Positions 42,248-51,278 of a stretch of DNA of 55,892 bases are shown piece after piece (within the stretch, counting starts at the first letter, position 1; each line of letters starts with the position of its first letter). The position numbers were made by a program, and so were the translations under genes. Source of the stretch: Kocuria sp. (GTDB lineage: Bacteria > Actinomycetota > Actinomycetes > Actinomycetales > Micrococcaceae); NCBI RefSeq assembly GCF_030530945.1, contig NZ_JAUMTZ010000005.1, positions 97,684 through 153,575 of the forward strand. The letters run 5' to 3'. A model generated the notes under the pieces. That model made no database searches, was not told the DNA's origin, and saw only the letters and a program-made list of their open reading frames with translations.

Positions 42248-43690
42248 GTGACTCTGCGCTTCTACGACACCGCCTCCGCGACCACCAAGGAATTCGTCCC
42301 CGTCCACCCGGGGGAGGCCCGGCTGTACTACTGCGGGGCCACGGTGCAGGGCGCGCCGCACATCGGCCACGTGCGCTCCGCGCTGGTGTTCGACGTCCTG
42401 GCCCGCTGGCTGCGCTTCCGCGGCTACGAGGTCACCACGGTGCGCAACGTCACCGACATCGACGACAAGATCCTGGTCAACTCCCGCGCCTCCTTCGCGC
42501 CGGACTACCGCGGCGAGCACCCCCGCGAGCAGTGGTGGGCGCTGGCCTACCGCTTCGAGCGCGTGTTCGGGCAGGCCTACGCCGCGCTCGGCATCGCCGA
42601 CCCCACCTACGAGCCGCGCGCCACGGGCCACGTGCCGGAGATGCACGCCCTCATCCAGGAGCTCATCGACGCCGGCCACGCCTACCCCGCGCCCGACGGC
42701 TCCGGGGACGTCTACTTCGACGTCCGCTCCTGGCCGCGCTACGGCGAGCTCACCCGGCAGCGGGTGGATGACATGCAGGACGCCCCGGACGCCGACCCGC
42801 GCGGCAAGCGGGACCCCCGCGACTTCGCCCTCTGGAAGGGCCACAAGGAGGGAGAGCCGCTCACGGCCTCCTGGGACTCCCCGTGGGGCCGCGGCCGCCC
42901 GGGGTGGCACCTGGAGTGCTCGGCCATGGCGGACAAGTACCTGGGCGCGCACTTCGACATCCACGGCGGCGGGCTGGACCTGCGCTTCCCGCACCACGAG
43001 AACGAGCTCGCGCAGTCCACCGCGGCGGGACGCGAGTTCGCGAACTTCTGGCTGCACAACGGACTGGTGACCTACCAGGGCGAGAAGATGTCCAAGTCCA
43101 TCGGCAACACGGTCTCCCCGCAGCAGATGCTCGAGCAGGCGCGCCCGCTCGCGGTGCGCTACTACCTGGGCCAGGCGCACTACCGCTCGGTGCTCGACTA
43201 CAGGCCCACCTCCCTGCGGGAGGCCACCGCCGCGGTGGAGCGTGTCGAGGCCGTGCTGGTCGCCGCGCGCGCCGCCGGTCTCCCCCTGAAGTGGGGCGCT
43301 CAGGACGTGCCCCAGGAGTTCGTGGCCGTGATGGACGACGACCTCAACGTTCCCCGTGCGCTCGCCGTCCTGCACGAGACGGTCCGTTCCGCCAACACCG
43401 CCCTCGCGGCGGAAGACACCGCCGGGGCCCGCCCGCTCGTCGCGGCCGTCGCGGGGATGGCGGACGTCCTGGGGCTGCTGCAGCTCATGGACGTGGCGGG
43501 CACCGCGGACCACGACGGCGCCGAGCACCGTGCGCTCGACGCGCTCGTCCAGGACCTGCTCGCCCAGCGCAGCGCCGCGCGGGAGGCCCGGGACTGGGCG
43601 CTGGCGGACACGATCCGCGACCGGCTGGCGGACGCGGGCGTCGTCGTCAAGGACGGAGCGCAGGGCTCCGCGTGGTCCGTGGGCTCCTGA
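42248..43690 (+). CDS. cysS: Cysteinyl-tRNA synthetase
   Basis: Class I synthetase of 480 residues that charges tRNA-Cys. HIGH is present as HIGH (38-41), KMSKS at 280-284, and zinc ligands include Cys29 (YYCGATVQ), a second Cys in LECSAM near 222 and the histidines of FPHHENE near 247. The C-terminal anticodon-binding part is of normal length. The GTG at 42248 lies six bases after TAGACT (42236-42241) with no Shine-Dalgarno, so the mRNA is probably leaderless. rlmB follows after 85 bases with its own -10 TAAACT at 43699-43704. Confidence 0.96.
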   Translation: MTLRFYDTASATTKEFVPVHPGEARLYYCGATVQGAPHIGHVRSALVFDVLARWLRFRGYEVTTVRNVTDIDDKILVNSRASFAPDYRGEHPREQWWALAYRFERVFGQAYAALGIADPTYEPRATGHVPEMHALIQELIDAGHAYPAPDGSGDVYFDVRSWPRYGELTRQRVDDMQDAPDADPRGKRDPRDFALWKGHKEGEPLTASWDSPWGRGRPGWHLECSAMADKYLGAHFDIHGGGLDLRFPHHENELAQSTAAGREFANFWLHNGLVTYQGEKMSKSIGNTVSPQQMLEQARPLAVRYYLGQAHYRSVLDYRPTSLREATAAVERVEAVLVAARAAGLPLKWGAQDVPQEFVAVMDDDLNVPRALAVLHETVRSANTALAAEDTAGARPLVAAVAGMADVLGLLQLMDVAGTADHDGAEHRALDALVQDLLAQRSAAREARDWALADTIRDRLADAGVVVKDGAQGSAWSVGS

Positions 43691-43775
43691 CCCTGGCCTA
43701 AACTGGCCCCAGATCGCCGACCACCCCGGGGCGGCCCTCGCGCCGTGACCCGTGACAGACACGGAAGTAGTGAGC

Positions 43776-44741
43776 ATGGCCCAGAACAACCGCCCCGGAG
43801 CGGTGCGCAAGAAGAAGAAGGGCCCCGTCGTGGGCAGCGGCGGGCAGCGCCGCAAGGGACTCGAGGGCCGCGGTCCCACCCCCAAGGCCGAGGACCGCGT
43901 CTACCACAAGGCGTACAAGGCGAAGCAGGCCGCGGCGCGCAAGCAGAACCAGCCGCGTCGCCCCCAGCGCACGGGCACCGGCCCCATCAAGGAGGACCTG
44001 GTCACGGGCCGCAACTCGGTGCTGGAGGCCCTGCGGGCCGGGGTGCCCGCCAAGACCCTGTTCATCGCCACCAAGATCGAGGTGGACGACCGCGTCAAGG
44101 ACATCCTGCAGCTGTGCGCCGAGCGCCAGGTCCCCACCCTGGAGGCCTCGCGCGGGGAGCTGGACCGGATGTCCTCGGACGCCATCCATCAGGGCGTGGT
44201 GCTGCAGGTCCCGCCGTACGAGTACCCGGACGCGGACGAGCTCGCGGCCTCGCTCATGGCCGGGCGCGAGGACTCCCACCCGCCCCTGCTGGTCGCCGCG
44301 GACGGCATCACCGACCCGCGCAACCTGGGGGCCATCATCCGCAGCGTCTCGGCGTTCGCCGGGGACGGCGTGATCCTGCCCGAGCGCCGCTCCGCGGGGG
44401 TCACCGCCACCGCCTGGAAGACGAGCTCCGGTGCCGCCGCGCGGGTGCCCGTGGCCAAGGCCACGAACCTCACCCGCACGCTGGAGAACTGCAAGAAGCA
44501 GGGCTACTTCGTGGTGGGGCTCGACGGCGGCGGGGACATGTCCCTCCCGCAGCTGGAGCTCGCCACCGAGCCCCTCGTGGTGGTCGTGGGATCCGAGGGC
44601 AAGGGGCTCTCCCGGCTCGTGACCGAGCACTGCGACGCGATCGTCTCCATCCCCATCGAGTCCGCCATGGAGTCGCTGAACGCCTCCATGGCCGTGGGGA
44701 TCACGCTGTACGAGATCGCGCGCCGCCGTGCAGGCGCGTAG
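43776..44741 (+). CDS. rlmB: 23S rRNA 2'-O-methyltransferase of the SpoU/TrmH family
   Basis: Methylates a ribose in 23S rRNA (Gm2251 in Escherichia coli). The 321-residue protein has a basic, disordered N-terminal extension of about 65 residues (RKKKKGPVVGSGGQRRKG), then the substrate-binding domain from GRNSVLEALRAG, and the SpoU knot with ADGITDPRNLGAIIRS, VVGSEGKGLSRLV and SLNASMAVGITLYE. The ATG at 43776 has GGAAG nine bases upstream; a GTG eight codons earlier is less likely. It overlaps glgX by 14 bases. Confidence 0.92.
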   Translation: MAQNNRPGAVRKKKKGPVVGSGGQRRKGLEGRGPTPKAEDRVYHKAYKAKQAAARKQNQPRRPQRTGTGPIKEDLVTGRNSVLEALRAGVPAKTLFIATKIEVDDRVKDILQLCAERQVPTLEASRGELDRMSSDAIHQGVVLQVPPYEYPDADELAASLMAGREDSHPPLLVAADGITDPRNLGAIIRSVSAFAGDGVILPERRSAGVTATAWKTSSGAAARVPVAKATNLTRTLENCKKQGYFVVGLDGGGDMSLPQLELATEPLVVVVGSEGKGLSRLVTEHCDAIVSIPIESAMESLNASMAVGITLYEIARRRAGA

Positions 44742-46881
44742 CCACCCCCTGGGGGTCCACCCCTCACCGTCCGGGGACGGCACCGCGAACGTCGCGGTCT
44801 ACGCACCGGGGCTCGACGCCGTGGACCTCGTCCTCCAGCGCCCCGGTCAGCCGTGGCAGCGGCTCCCGCTGCCCGGGCGCGCCCACGGCATCCACTACGC
44901 CACGGTCCCGCGTCCGCGAGACGCTGCCCGCACCAGCCTCACCGCCGAGGAGCTGGCCCGGGACGTGTGCCCCGCCATGCCCGAGGGCACCCGGTACGGC
45001 TTCGTGCCCGGCGCTCCCGCCTCCGAGCCGGTCCCCGACCCCGCGGAGCAGGTCGTGCTGCTGGACCCCTACGGGCGGGGGCTCGAGCGCGTGGCCCCGC
45101 CCGCCGACGTCGTGGACCCGGGTCCCGACGCCTACGGCGGGATGTACGTGTCGGTGGTCACCGCCCAGGACCACGAGTGGCGGGACGCGGACCGTCCCGC
45201 CCCACCCTGGCGGGAGACCGTCATCTACGAGGCCCACGTCAAGGGCCTCACCATGCTGCACCCGGACGTCCCCCACGAGCTGCGCGGGACCTACGCCGGG
45301 CTCGGGCACCCCGCGGTGCTGGAGCACCTGCGCGGACTCGGGGTGACCGCGGTGGAGCTGCTGCCCGTCCACGCGCACCTGGACGAGGCCCACCTCACGG
45401 CGAACGGGCTCACCAACTACTGGGGCTACAACACCCTGGGGTTTTTCGCCCCGCACGCGGGCTACGCCACGGCGGCCGCACGGGCCGCGGGGCCGACGGC
45501 CGTGCTCAACGAGTTCAAGGCGGCGGTGGACGCGCTGCACGGCGCCGGGCTGCAGGTGTTCCTGGACGTCGTCTACAACCACACGGCCGAGGGCGGCCCC
45601 ACCCAGCGCCCGTACTGCTGGCGCGGGCTGGGAGAGCGGGAGTACTACCGCCACGACGAGCACGGCGCCCCCGTGGACGTGACCGGCTGCGGGAACTCCG
45701 TGGACTTCGGCAACCCGCAGGTGGTGCGCATGGCGCTGGACTCGCTGCGGTACTGGGTCACCGAGTGCCACGTGGACGGCTTCCGCTTCGACCTCGCGCC
45801 CGAGCTCGGCCGGGACGAGCACCACCGCTTCACCCGCAACCACCCCTTCTTCGTGGCCGTCGCCGCGGACCCGGTGCTGCAGGGGGTCCGCATGATCTCC
45901 GAGCCGTGGGACGTGGGCGCGGGAGGCTGGCAGACCGGCCGGTTCCCCGCGGGGTGGGCGGACTGGAACGACGTCTACCGCGACACCGTGCGGGACTTCT
46001 GGCTCTCGGGGCAGCGCACCGTGCACCGCGGTGGAGGTGGCGGCACCGCCGCCCGGCTCGCGGGCGCCATCTCCGGGTCCGCCGAGCTGTTCGCGCCCCA
46101 GGGCCGCACGTCGCTCGCGTCCGTCAACTTCGTCACGGCCCACGACGGCTTCACGCTGCACGACCTCACGGCGTACGACGCCAAGCACAACGAGGCCAAC
46201 CTGGAGAACAACGCGGACGGCACGAACGACAACCACTCCTGGAACCACGGGCACGAGGGCTTCTCCTCCGACGCCCGCGTCCGGGGGGCGCGCGCGGCCA
46301 CCGCACGGAACATGATGGCCACCCTGCTGTTCTCGCAGGGCATCCCCATGATCACGGCCGGGGACGAGGTGCTGCGCTCGCAGCGGGGAAACAACAACGC
46401 CTACTGCCAGGACAACAGGCTCTCCTGGCTGGACTGGCGCCTCACGCCCCTGGACCGCTCCATGCTCAGCACCACCCAGCGTCTCGTCCGCATCCGCCGG
46501 ACCTTCCTGGCCGCGCAGCCGGAGGACTTCCCCTCCCGCCCGGAGGACGTGGTGCTGCACTGGTTCGCCCCGGACGGCACCCCCATGACGGAGACCCTGT
46601 GGCAGACGGACGGCTCCCGTGCGCTGCAGGTGGTGCTCGCCGCGCGCGGCGGCGGCCCCACGGGCCTGTTCGTGCTCAACGGCACCGACTCGCCGTTGCC
46701 TGCGGTGCTGCCCGCGGCCCGGGACCTGGACGACGACGGCGCCGGCTCGCCGCGCACCCCCGGATACCGGCTGATGCTCGCCACGGATCCCCAGCTGGAC
46801 GACCTCACGGGCAACCGGTGGCGCGGCGGGGAGACCGTGGCCCTGCCCGCCCAGAGCGTGGCGCTGTTCACCCTCGAGTGA
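44728..46881 (+). CDS. glgX: Glycogen debranching enzyme GlgX
   Basis: GH13 isoamylase-type enzyme of 717 residues that hydrolyses alpha-1,6 branches in glycogen. It has an N-terminal CBM48-like domain (VHPSPSGDGTANVAVYAP), then the barrel with YEAHVKGLT near 170, the nucleophile region VDGFRFDLAPELG near 350, the acid in MISEPWDVG near 390, and the third carboxylate in FVTAHDGFTL near 470, followed by a C-terminal beta domain. The GTG at 44728 overlaps the rlmB end by 14 bases, showing tight coupling. It opens the alpha-glucan cluster; glgE follows after a 430-base gap with its own promoter. Confidence 0.94.
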   Translation: MQARSHPLGVHPSPSGDGTANVAVYAPGLDAVDLVLQRPGQPWQRLPLPGRAHGIHYATVPRPRDAARTSLTAEELARDVCPAMPEGTRYGFVPGAPASEPVPDPAEQVVLLDPYGRGLERVAPPADVVDPGPDAYGGMYVSVVTAQDHEWRDADRPAPPWRETVIYEAHVKGLTMLHPDVPHELRGTYAGLGHPAVLEHLRGLGVTAVELLPVHAHLDEAHLTANGLTNYWGYNTLGFFAPHAGYATAAARAAGPTAVLNEFKAAVDALHGAGLQVFLDVVYNHTAEGGPTQRPYCWRGLGEREYYRHDEHGAPVDVTGCGNSVDFGNPQVVRMALDSLRYWVTECHVDGFRFDLAPELGRDEHHRFTRNHPFFVAVAADPVLQGVRMISEPWDVGAGGWQTGRFPAGWADWNDVYRDTVRDFWLSGQRTVHRGGGGGTAARLAGAISGSAELFAPQGRTSLASVNFVTAHDGFTLHDLTAYDAKHNEANLENNADGTNDNHSWNHGHEGFSSDARVRGARAATARNMMATLLFSQGIPMITAGDEVLRSQRGNNNAYCQDNRLSWLDWRLTPLDRSMLSTTQRLVRIRRTFLAAQPEDFPSRPEDVVLHWFAPDGTPMTETLWQTDGSRALQVVLAARGGGPTGLFVLNGTDSPLPAVLPAARDLDDDGAGSPRTPGYRLMLATDPQLDDLTGNRWRGGETVALPAQSVALFTLE

Positions 46882-47313
46882 GCGGGGGCGGGCTCGTCGG
46901 GTCGGGGCCCGGGGGTACTGCCGCGTCGGAGGTCTCGGTCCTGGGCGTTGCGAACCGGTGCGAGCTGCGCCGGATCGGCGGGCCGTGCTGGCGCGACGCG
47001 GTGCGCCCGCGGTCTCGTTGCTTCACGGCCTTAAGGATCCTGCCGTTCGTTGGGTAACGTTGGCCGCGTGCCGCAGCCGAACCAGCCTCCACGCCCCCGT
47101 CCCTCCGAGACCGCACCGGATCCCCGCACGGACCACGCCCGCCCGGACGTGGGCTCGCGCCTGACGGCCCCCGTGCCGGCCACGGGCGTTCCCGACGTCG
47201 CACCGTCCGTCCACCGCGCAGGTGCAGACCGCGCGGCGTCGATCCCGCAGGAGCGCGCGGACACCGCAGAACCGACCACCGGGGCCCAGGGCCCCACCAC
47301 CGAGGAGCACAGC
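46882..47313 (+). other. Stretch before glgE with a promoter and an open in-frame extension
   Basis: The first 170 bases contain no gene and no strong hairpin. A -10-like TAACGT at 47055-47060 lies seven bases before a GTG at 47068 that is in frame with glgE, with no stop between. The 82 codons from 47068 to 47313 read as Pro/Ala/Thr-rich sequence without family similarity. They are either a long leader or an N-terminal extension of GlgE made from a leaderless start. Confidence 0.55.
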
Positions 47314-49347
47314 ATGGACTTCCCGTCCGAGGACCTCGTCTACGGCCGCATCCCCGTCTCGGACGTGGCACCCGTGATCGCGGGCGGGCGTCTGCCCGCC
47401 ACGGCAGTGCCCGGTGAGGACATCCGGGTCTCCGCCACCGTGTTCCGGGAGGGCCACGACTCGCTGGGCGTGACCGCGGTGCTGTACGACCCCCAGGGCC
47501 GCGAGACCCAGCGCCGCCGCATGACGCTCGTGGCGCCCGGCACCGACCGCTACGAGGCCTGGCTGCGCCCCGGTTCCGAGGGCCGGTGGAGCTTCGCGGT
47601 GGAGGGCTGGTCGGACCTGTACGACACGTGGCACCACGCCGCGCAGATCAAGCTCGGAGTGGGGCAGGACGTGGAGCTGATGTTCCAGGAGGCCTCCCTG
47701 CTCTTCGAGGCCGCCTCCAAGGAGGCCGACCGCGACCCCGCCGAGGTGCGCGCGTTCGAGGACGCGGCCGAGGCCGTGCGGGACACCTCGCGCTCCGTGG
47801 AGGAGCGCTGGGGGATCGCCACCGCGCCCCGGCTGCTCGAAGCCGTGGCGGAACGGCCGCTGCGGGACCTGCTGACGTCCTCCCCCCGCTACCCGCTGGA
47901 GGTGGAGCGCGAGGCCGCAGGGCGCGGCGCGTGGTACGAGTTCTTCCCCCGGTCCGAGGGTGCCACCCAGGACCCCGAGACCGGCACCTGGACCTCCGGC
48001 ACGTTCCGCACCGCCACCGCCGCGCTGGACCGCGCCGCCGGCATGGGCTTCGACGTGGCGTACCTGCCACCCATCCACCCCATCGGACGCACCCACCGCA
48101 AGGGCCCCAACAACAGCCTCGTGGCCGGCGAGCAGGACCCGGGCTCCCCGTGGGCCATCGGCGGCCCCGAGGGCGGCCACGACGCCATCCACCCGGACCT
48201 CGGCACGTTCGAGGACTTCGACGCCTTCGTGGCACACGCCCACGAGATCGGCCTCGAGGTGGCCCTGGACCTGGCCCTGCAGGCCTCCCCGGACCACCCG
48301 TGGGTCCAGGAGCACCCGCAGTGGTTCACCACCCGCGCCGACGGCAGCATCGCGTACGCGGAGAACCCTCCCAAGAAGTACCAGGACATCTACCCCCTGA
48401 ACTTCGACAACGACCCCCAGGGCCTCGCCGACGAGGTGCTGCGGGTGGTGGAGCTGTGGATCGGCCACGGCGTGGACATCTTCCGTGTGGACAACCCCCA
48501 CACCAAGCCCCTCTGGTTCTGGGAGTGGCTCATCGCCCGCGTGCGCGAGAAGCACCCGGACACCGTGTTCCTGGCCGAGGCCTTCACCCGACCGGCCATG
48601 ATGCAGGGCCTGGCCAAGGCCGGGTTCCAGCAGTCCTACTCGTACTTCACCTGGCGCAACACCAAGGAGGAGCTCGAGGAGTACCTGCAGGAGGTGTCCC
48701 ACGAGACGTCGGGCTTCTACCGTCCCAACTTCTTCGTGAACACCCCGGACATCCTCACCGAGTACCTGCAGTTCGGCGGCCCGGCGGCGTTCAAGGTCCG
48801 TGCCGCGCTCGCCGCCACCGCCTCGCCGCTGTGGGGCGTGTACGCCGGCTACGAGCTCTTCGAGCACGTCGCGCGTCCCGGTGCGGAGGAGTACATCGAC
48901 AACGAGAAGTTCCAGCTGCGCTCCCGCGACTTCGAGGGCGCACTGGAGCGAGGCGAGTCCCTGGCCCCGTACATCACCCGGCTGAACCGGATCCGCCGGG
49001 AGCACCCCGCGCTCGGGGACCTGCAGAACCTCACGGTGCAGAACACCACGGACGAGGCGATCGTGGCGTTCAGCAAGACCAAGACCGTGACCCGCGATGG
49101 CCAGGACGTCAGGGACAGCGTGGTCGTGGTGGTCAACACCGATCCGCACGCGACCCGCGAGGCCACCGTGTGGCTGGACCTCGAGTCCCTCGAGCTGCGG
49201 GACGAGGACTTCAACGAGGACGGCTCGTTCTGGGTGGACGACCTCATCTCCGGTGCGAGCTGGAAGTGGGGGACCCACAACTACGTCCGCCTGGACCCGT
49301 ACGCCGAGCCCGCGCACGTTCTCAGCATCCGCCGGGGCGTGAAGTGA
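47314..49347 (+). CDS. glgE: Alpha-1,4-glucan:maltose-1-phosphate maltosyltransferase GlgE
   Basis: GH13 subfamily 3 enzyme that adds maltosyl units from maltose-1-phosphate to alpha-glucan chains. The 677-residue protein starts with the family's N-terminal domain (YGRIPVSDVAPVIAGGRLPATA), then WYEFFPRSEG near 209, the PIHPIGRTHRKGPNN loop near 253, the nucleophile region VDIFRVDNPHTKP near 388, and the acid in FLAEAFTRP near 420. Length matches Streptomyces GlgE. The ATG at 47314 is chosen for GAGGAG seven bases upstream and for family length; a leaderless GTG at 47068 would add 82 disordered residues. It works with TreS and the maltokinase encoded just downstream. Confidence 0.93.
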   Translation: MDFPSEDLVYGRIPVSDVAPVIAGGRLPATAVPGEDIRVSATVFREGHDSLGVTAVLYDPQGRETQRRRMTLVAPGTDRYEAWLRPGSEGRWSFAVEGWSDLYDTWHHAAQIKLGVGQDVELMFQEASLLFEAASKEADRDPAEVRAFEDAAEAVRDTSRSVEERWGIATAPRLLEAVAERPLRDLLTSSPRYPLEVEREAAGRGAWYEFFPRSEGATQDPETGTWTSGTFRTATAALDRAAGMGFDVAYLPPIHPIGRTHRKGPNNSLVAGEQDPGSPWAIGGPEGGHDAIHPDLGTFEDFDAFVAHAHEIGLEVALDLALQASPDHPWVQEHPQWFTTRADGSIAYAENPPKKYQDIYPLNFDNDPQGLADEVLRVVELWIGHGVDIFRVDNPHTKPLWFWEWLIARVREKHPDTVFLAEAFTRPAMMQGLAKAGFQQSYSYFTWRNTKEELEEYLQEVSHETSGFYRPNFFVNTPDILTEYLQFGGPAAFKVRAALAATASPLWGVYAGYELFEHVARPGAEEYIDNEKFQLRSRDFEGALERGESLAPYITRLNRIRREHPALGDLQNLTVQNTTDEAIVAFSKTKTVTRDGQDVRDSVVVVVNTDPHATREATVWLDLESLELRDEDFNEDGSFWVDDLISGASWKWGTHNYVRLDPYAEPAHVLSIRRGVK

Positions 49348-49350
49348 TCC

Positions 49351-49382
49351 GCCGCCGCCGTGCGTGCTCGCACGGCGGCGGC
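49351..49382 (+). repeat. Stable hairpin between glgE and treS
   Basis: Perfect 14-base GC arms 49351-49364 and 49369-49382 with loop TGCT, four bases after the glgE stop. No T tract follows. It may protect the glgE 3' end or reduce read-through into treS. Confidence 0.5.
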
Positions 49383-49447
49383 CCCGCACGCGCCAGATCC
49401 GTCCCGTCCGTTCCACCCGTTCCCGCGAGAGGGCAGCCCCGCCGATC

Positions 49448-51217
49448 ATGAGCACCACACCGTTCCACCTCAACGCACCCGGAATCGCCCACGACCCGGA
49501 CTGGTTCCGCAAGGCCGTGTTCTACGAAGTGCTCGTCCGGGCCTTCTCCGACGCCAACGGGGACGGCTCCGGGGACTTCACCGGTCTGATCGACAAGCTC
49601 GACTACCTGCAGTGGCTGGGCATCGACTGCCTGTGGCTGCCGCCCTTCTTCGACTCGCCCCTGCGCGACGGCGGCTACGACATCTCGGACTACTACTCGG
49701 TGCTGGACGAGTTCGGCACCGTGAGCGACTTCAAGCGGCTGGTGGCGGAGGCCCACGCCCGCGGGCTGCGGGTCATCATCGACCTGCCCCTGAACCACAC
49801 GTCCGACCAGCACCCGTGGTTCCAGGCGTCCCGGGAGGACCCCGAGGGCCCGTACGGGGACTTCTACGTGTGGTCGGACACGGACGAGAAGTACCAGGAC
49901 GCCCGCATCATCTTCGTGGACACCGAGGTCTCGAACTGGACGTTCGACCCCGTGCGCCGCCAGTTCTTCTGGCACCGCTTCTTCTCGCACCAGCCGGACC
50001 TGAACTTCGAGAACCCCAAGGTCGTCGAGGCCGTGTTCGACGTGGTGAAGTTCTGGCTGGACATGGGCATCGACGGCTTCCGGGCGGACGCCATCCCGTA
50101 CCTGGTCGAGGAAGAGGGCACCAACTGCGAGAACCTCCCCGGCACCCACGACTTCCTGGTGCGCCTGCGCGAGATGGTGGACCGGGAGTACCCGGGGCGG
50201 GTGATCGTCGCGGAGGCCAACCAGATGCCCCACGAGGTCGTGGAGTACTTCGGCACGGAGGAGTCTCCCGAGTGCCACATGTGCTTCCACTTCCCGATCA
50301 TGCCGCGGATCTACTACTCCCTGCGCGACCAGAAGGCCGGGCCCATCGTCTCCACCATGGCGAACACCCCGCAGATCCCGCGCGGCACCCAGTGGGGCAC
50401 GTTCCTGCGCAACCACGACGAGCTGACGCTGGAGATGGTCACGAGCGAGGAGCGCCAGGCCATGCTGGGCTGGTACGCCCCGGACTCCCGCATGCGCGCG
50501 AACATCGGCATCCGACGCCGTCTGGCACCCCTGCTGGACAACTCCCGCGCGGAGCTGGAGCTGGCCCACGCGCTGCTGCTGTCCCTGCCGGGCTCACCGT
50601 TCCTGTACTACGGGGACGAGATCGGCATGGGCGACAACATCTGGCTGGACGACCGCGACGCCTCCCGCACCCCCATGCAGTGGACCCCGGACCGCAACGC
50701 GGGCTTCTCCACGGCGGATCCGGGCAAGCTCTACCTGCCAGTGGTGCAGTCGCTGGTCTACAACTACGCGCAGACCAACGTGGAGACGCAGCTGGCGTCC
50801 TCGTCCTCCCTGCTGCACTGGATCCGGCAGATGCTCATGGTCCGCAAGGCCCACCCGGCCTTCGGCATGGGCGAGTACGTCAACGTGGACACGGACCACG
50901 AGTCGGTGCTGGCGTTCCTGCGCCGCCTGGACCCGCAGGACGCGGAGGACGGCGTGGGGGAGACCCTGCTGTGCATCTTCAACCTGGCCCACGTGCCGGC
51001 GAGCTGCTCGGTGCACCTCCCGGAGTACGCGGGGCGCGGCACCCGGGAGCTGTTCGGCGGTGAGACGTTCGGCGACTTCTCGCAGAGCGGCGACTACCGG
51101 ATCACGCTCGGCTCCCAGGACTTCTTCTGGCTGCGGCTGCGCACCGCGCCGGACTCCGACGGCGGCCACCCGGAGACGGTGGCGATGCCCATCATCAGGC
51201 CCGTGCGCGGCGAGTGA
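49448..51217 (+). CDS. treS: Trehalose synthase (maltose alpha-D-glucosyltransferase)
   Basis: GH13 isomerase of 589 residues that interconverts trehalose and maltose, here likely feeding maltose to the kinase. The barrel shows FYEVLVRAFSDANGDGSGDF near 26, LWLPPFFDSPLRDGGYDI, DLPLNHTSDQHPWF near 112, the nucleophile in IDGFRADAIPYL near 210, the acid in VIVAEANQMP near 255 and LRNHDELTLE near 320. Length fits single-domain TreS proteins. The ATG at 49448 begins family sequence; only a distant GAGAGGG lies upstream. The maltokinase-GlgB gene follows after 61 bases. Confidence 0.95.
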   Translation: MSTTPFHLNAPGIAHDPDWFRKAVFYEVLVRAFSDANGDGSGDFTGLIDKLDYLQWLGIDCLWLPPFFDSPLRDGGYDISDYYSVLDEFGTVSDFKRLVAEAHARGLRVIIDLPLNHTSDQHPWFQASREDPEGPYGDFYVWSDTDEKYQDARIIFVDTEVSNWTFDPVRRQFFWHRFFSHQPDLNFENPKVVEAVFDVVKFWLDMGIDGFRADAIPYLVEEEGTNCENLPGTHDFLVRLREMVDREYPGRVIVAEANQMPHEVVEYFGTEESPECHMCFHFPIMPRIYYSLRDQKAGPIVSTMANTPQIPRGTQWGTFLRNHDELTLEMVTSEERQAMLGWYAPDSRMRANIGIRRRLAPLLDNSRAELELAHALLLSLPGSPFLYYGDEIGMGDNIWLDDRDASRTPMQWTPDRNAGFSTADPGKLYLPVVQSLVYNYAQTNVETQLASSSSLLHWIRQMLMVRKAHPAFGMGEYVNVDTDHESVLAFLRRLDPQDAEDGVGETLLCIFNLAHVPASCSVHLPEYAGRGTRELFGGETFGDFSQSGDYRITLGSQDFFWLRLRTAPDSDGGHPETVAMPIIRPVRGE

Positions 51218-51278
51218 GCGAACGCGCGACCGCGCGGGCGCGGCAGTGAATTTTCCGGACGAAAGCGGGGGGACCTCC

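Noticed and set aside
42074..43885. A 603-codon minus-strand frame across cysS
   Set aside because: cysS on the other strand has HIGH, KMSKS and zinc ligands; the antisense frame has no start signal or family similarity.
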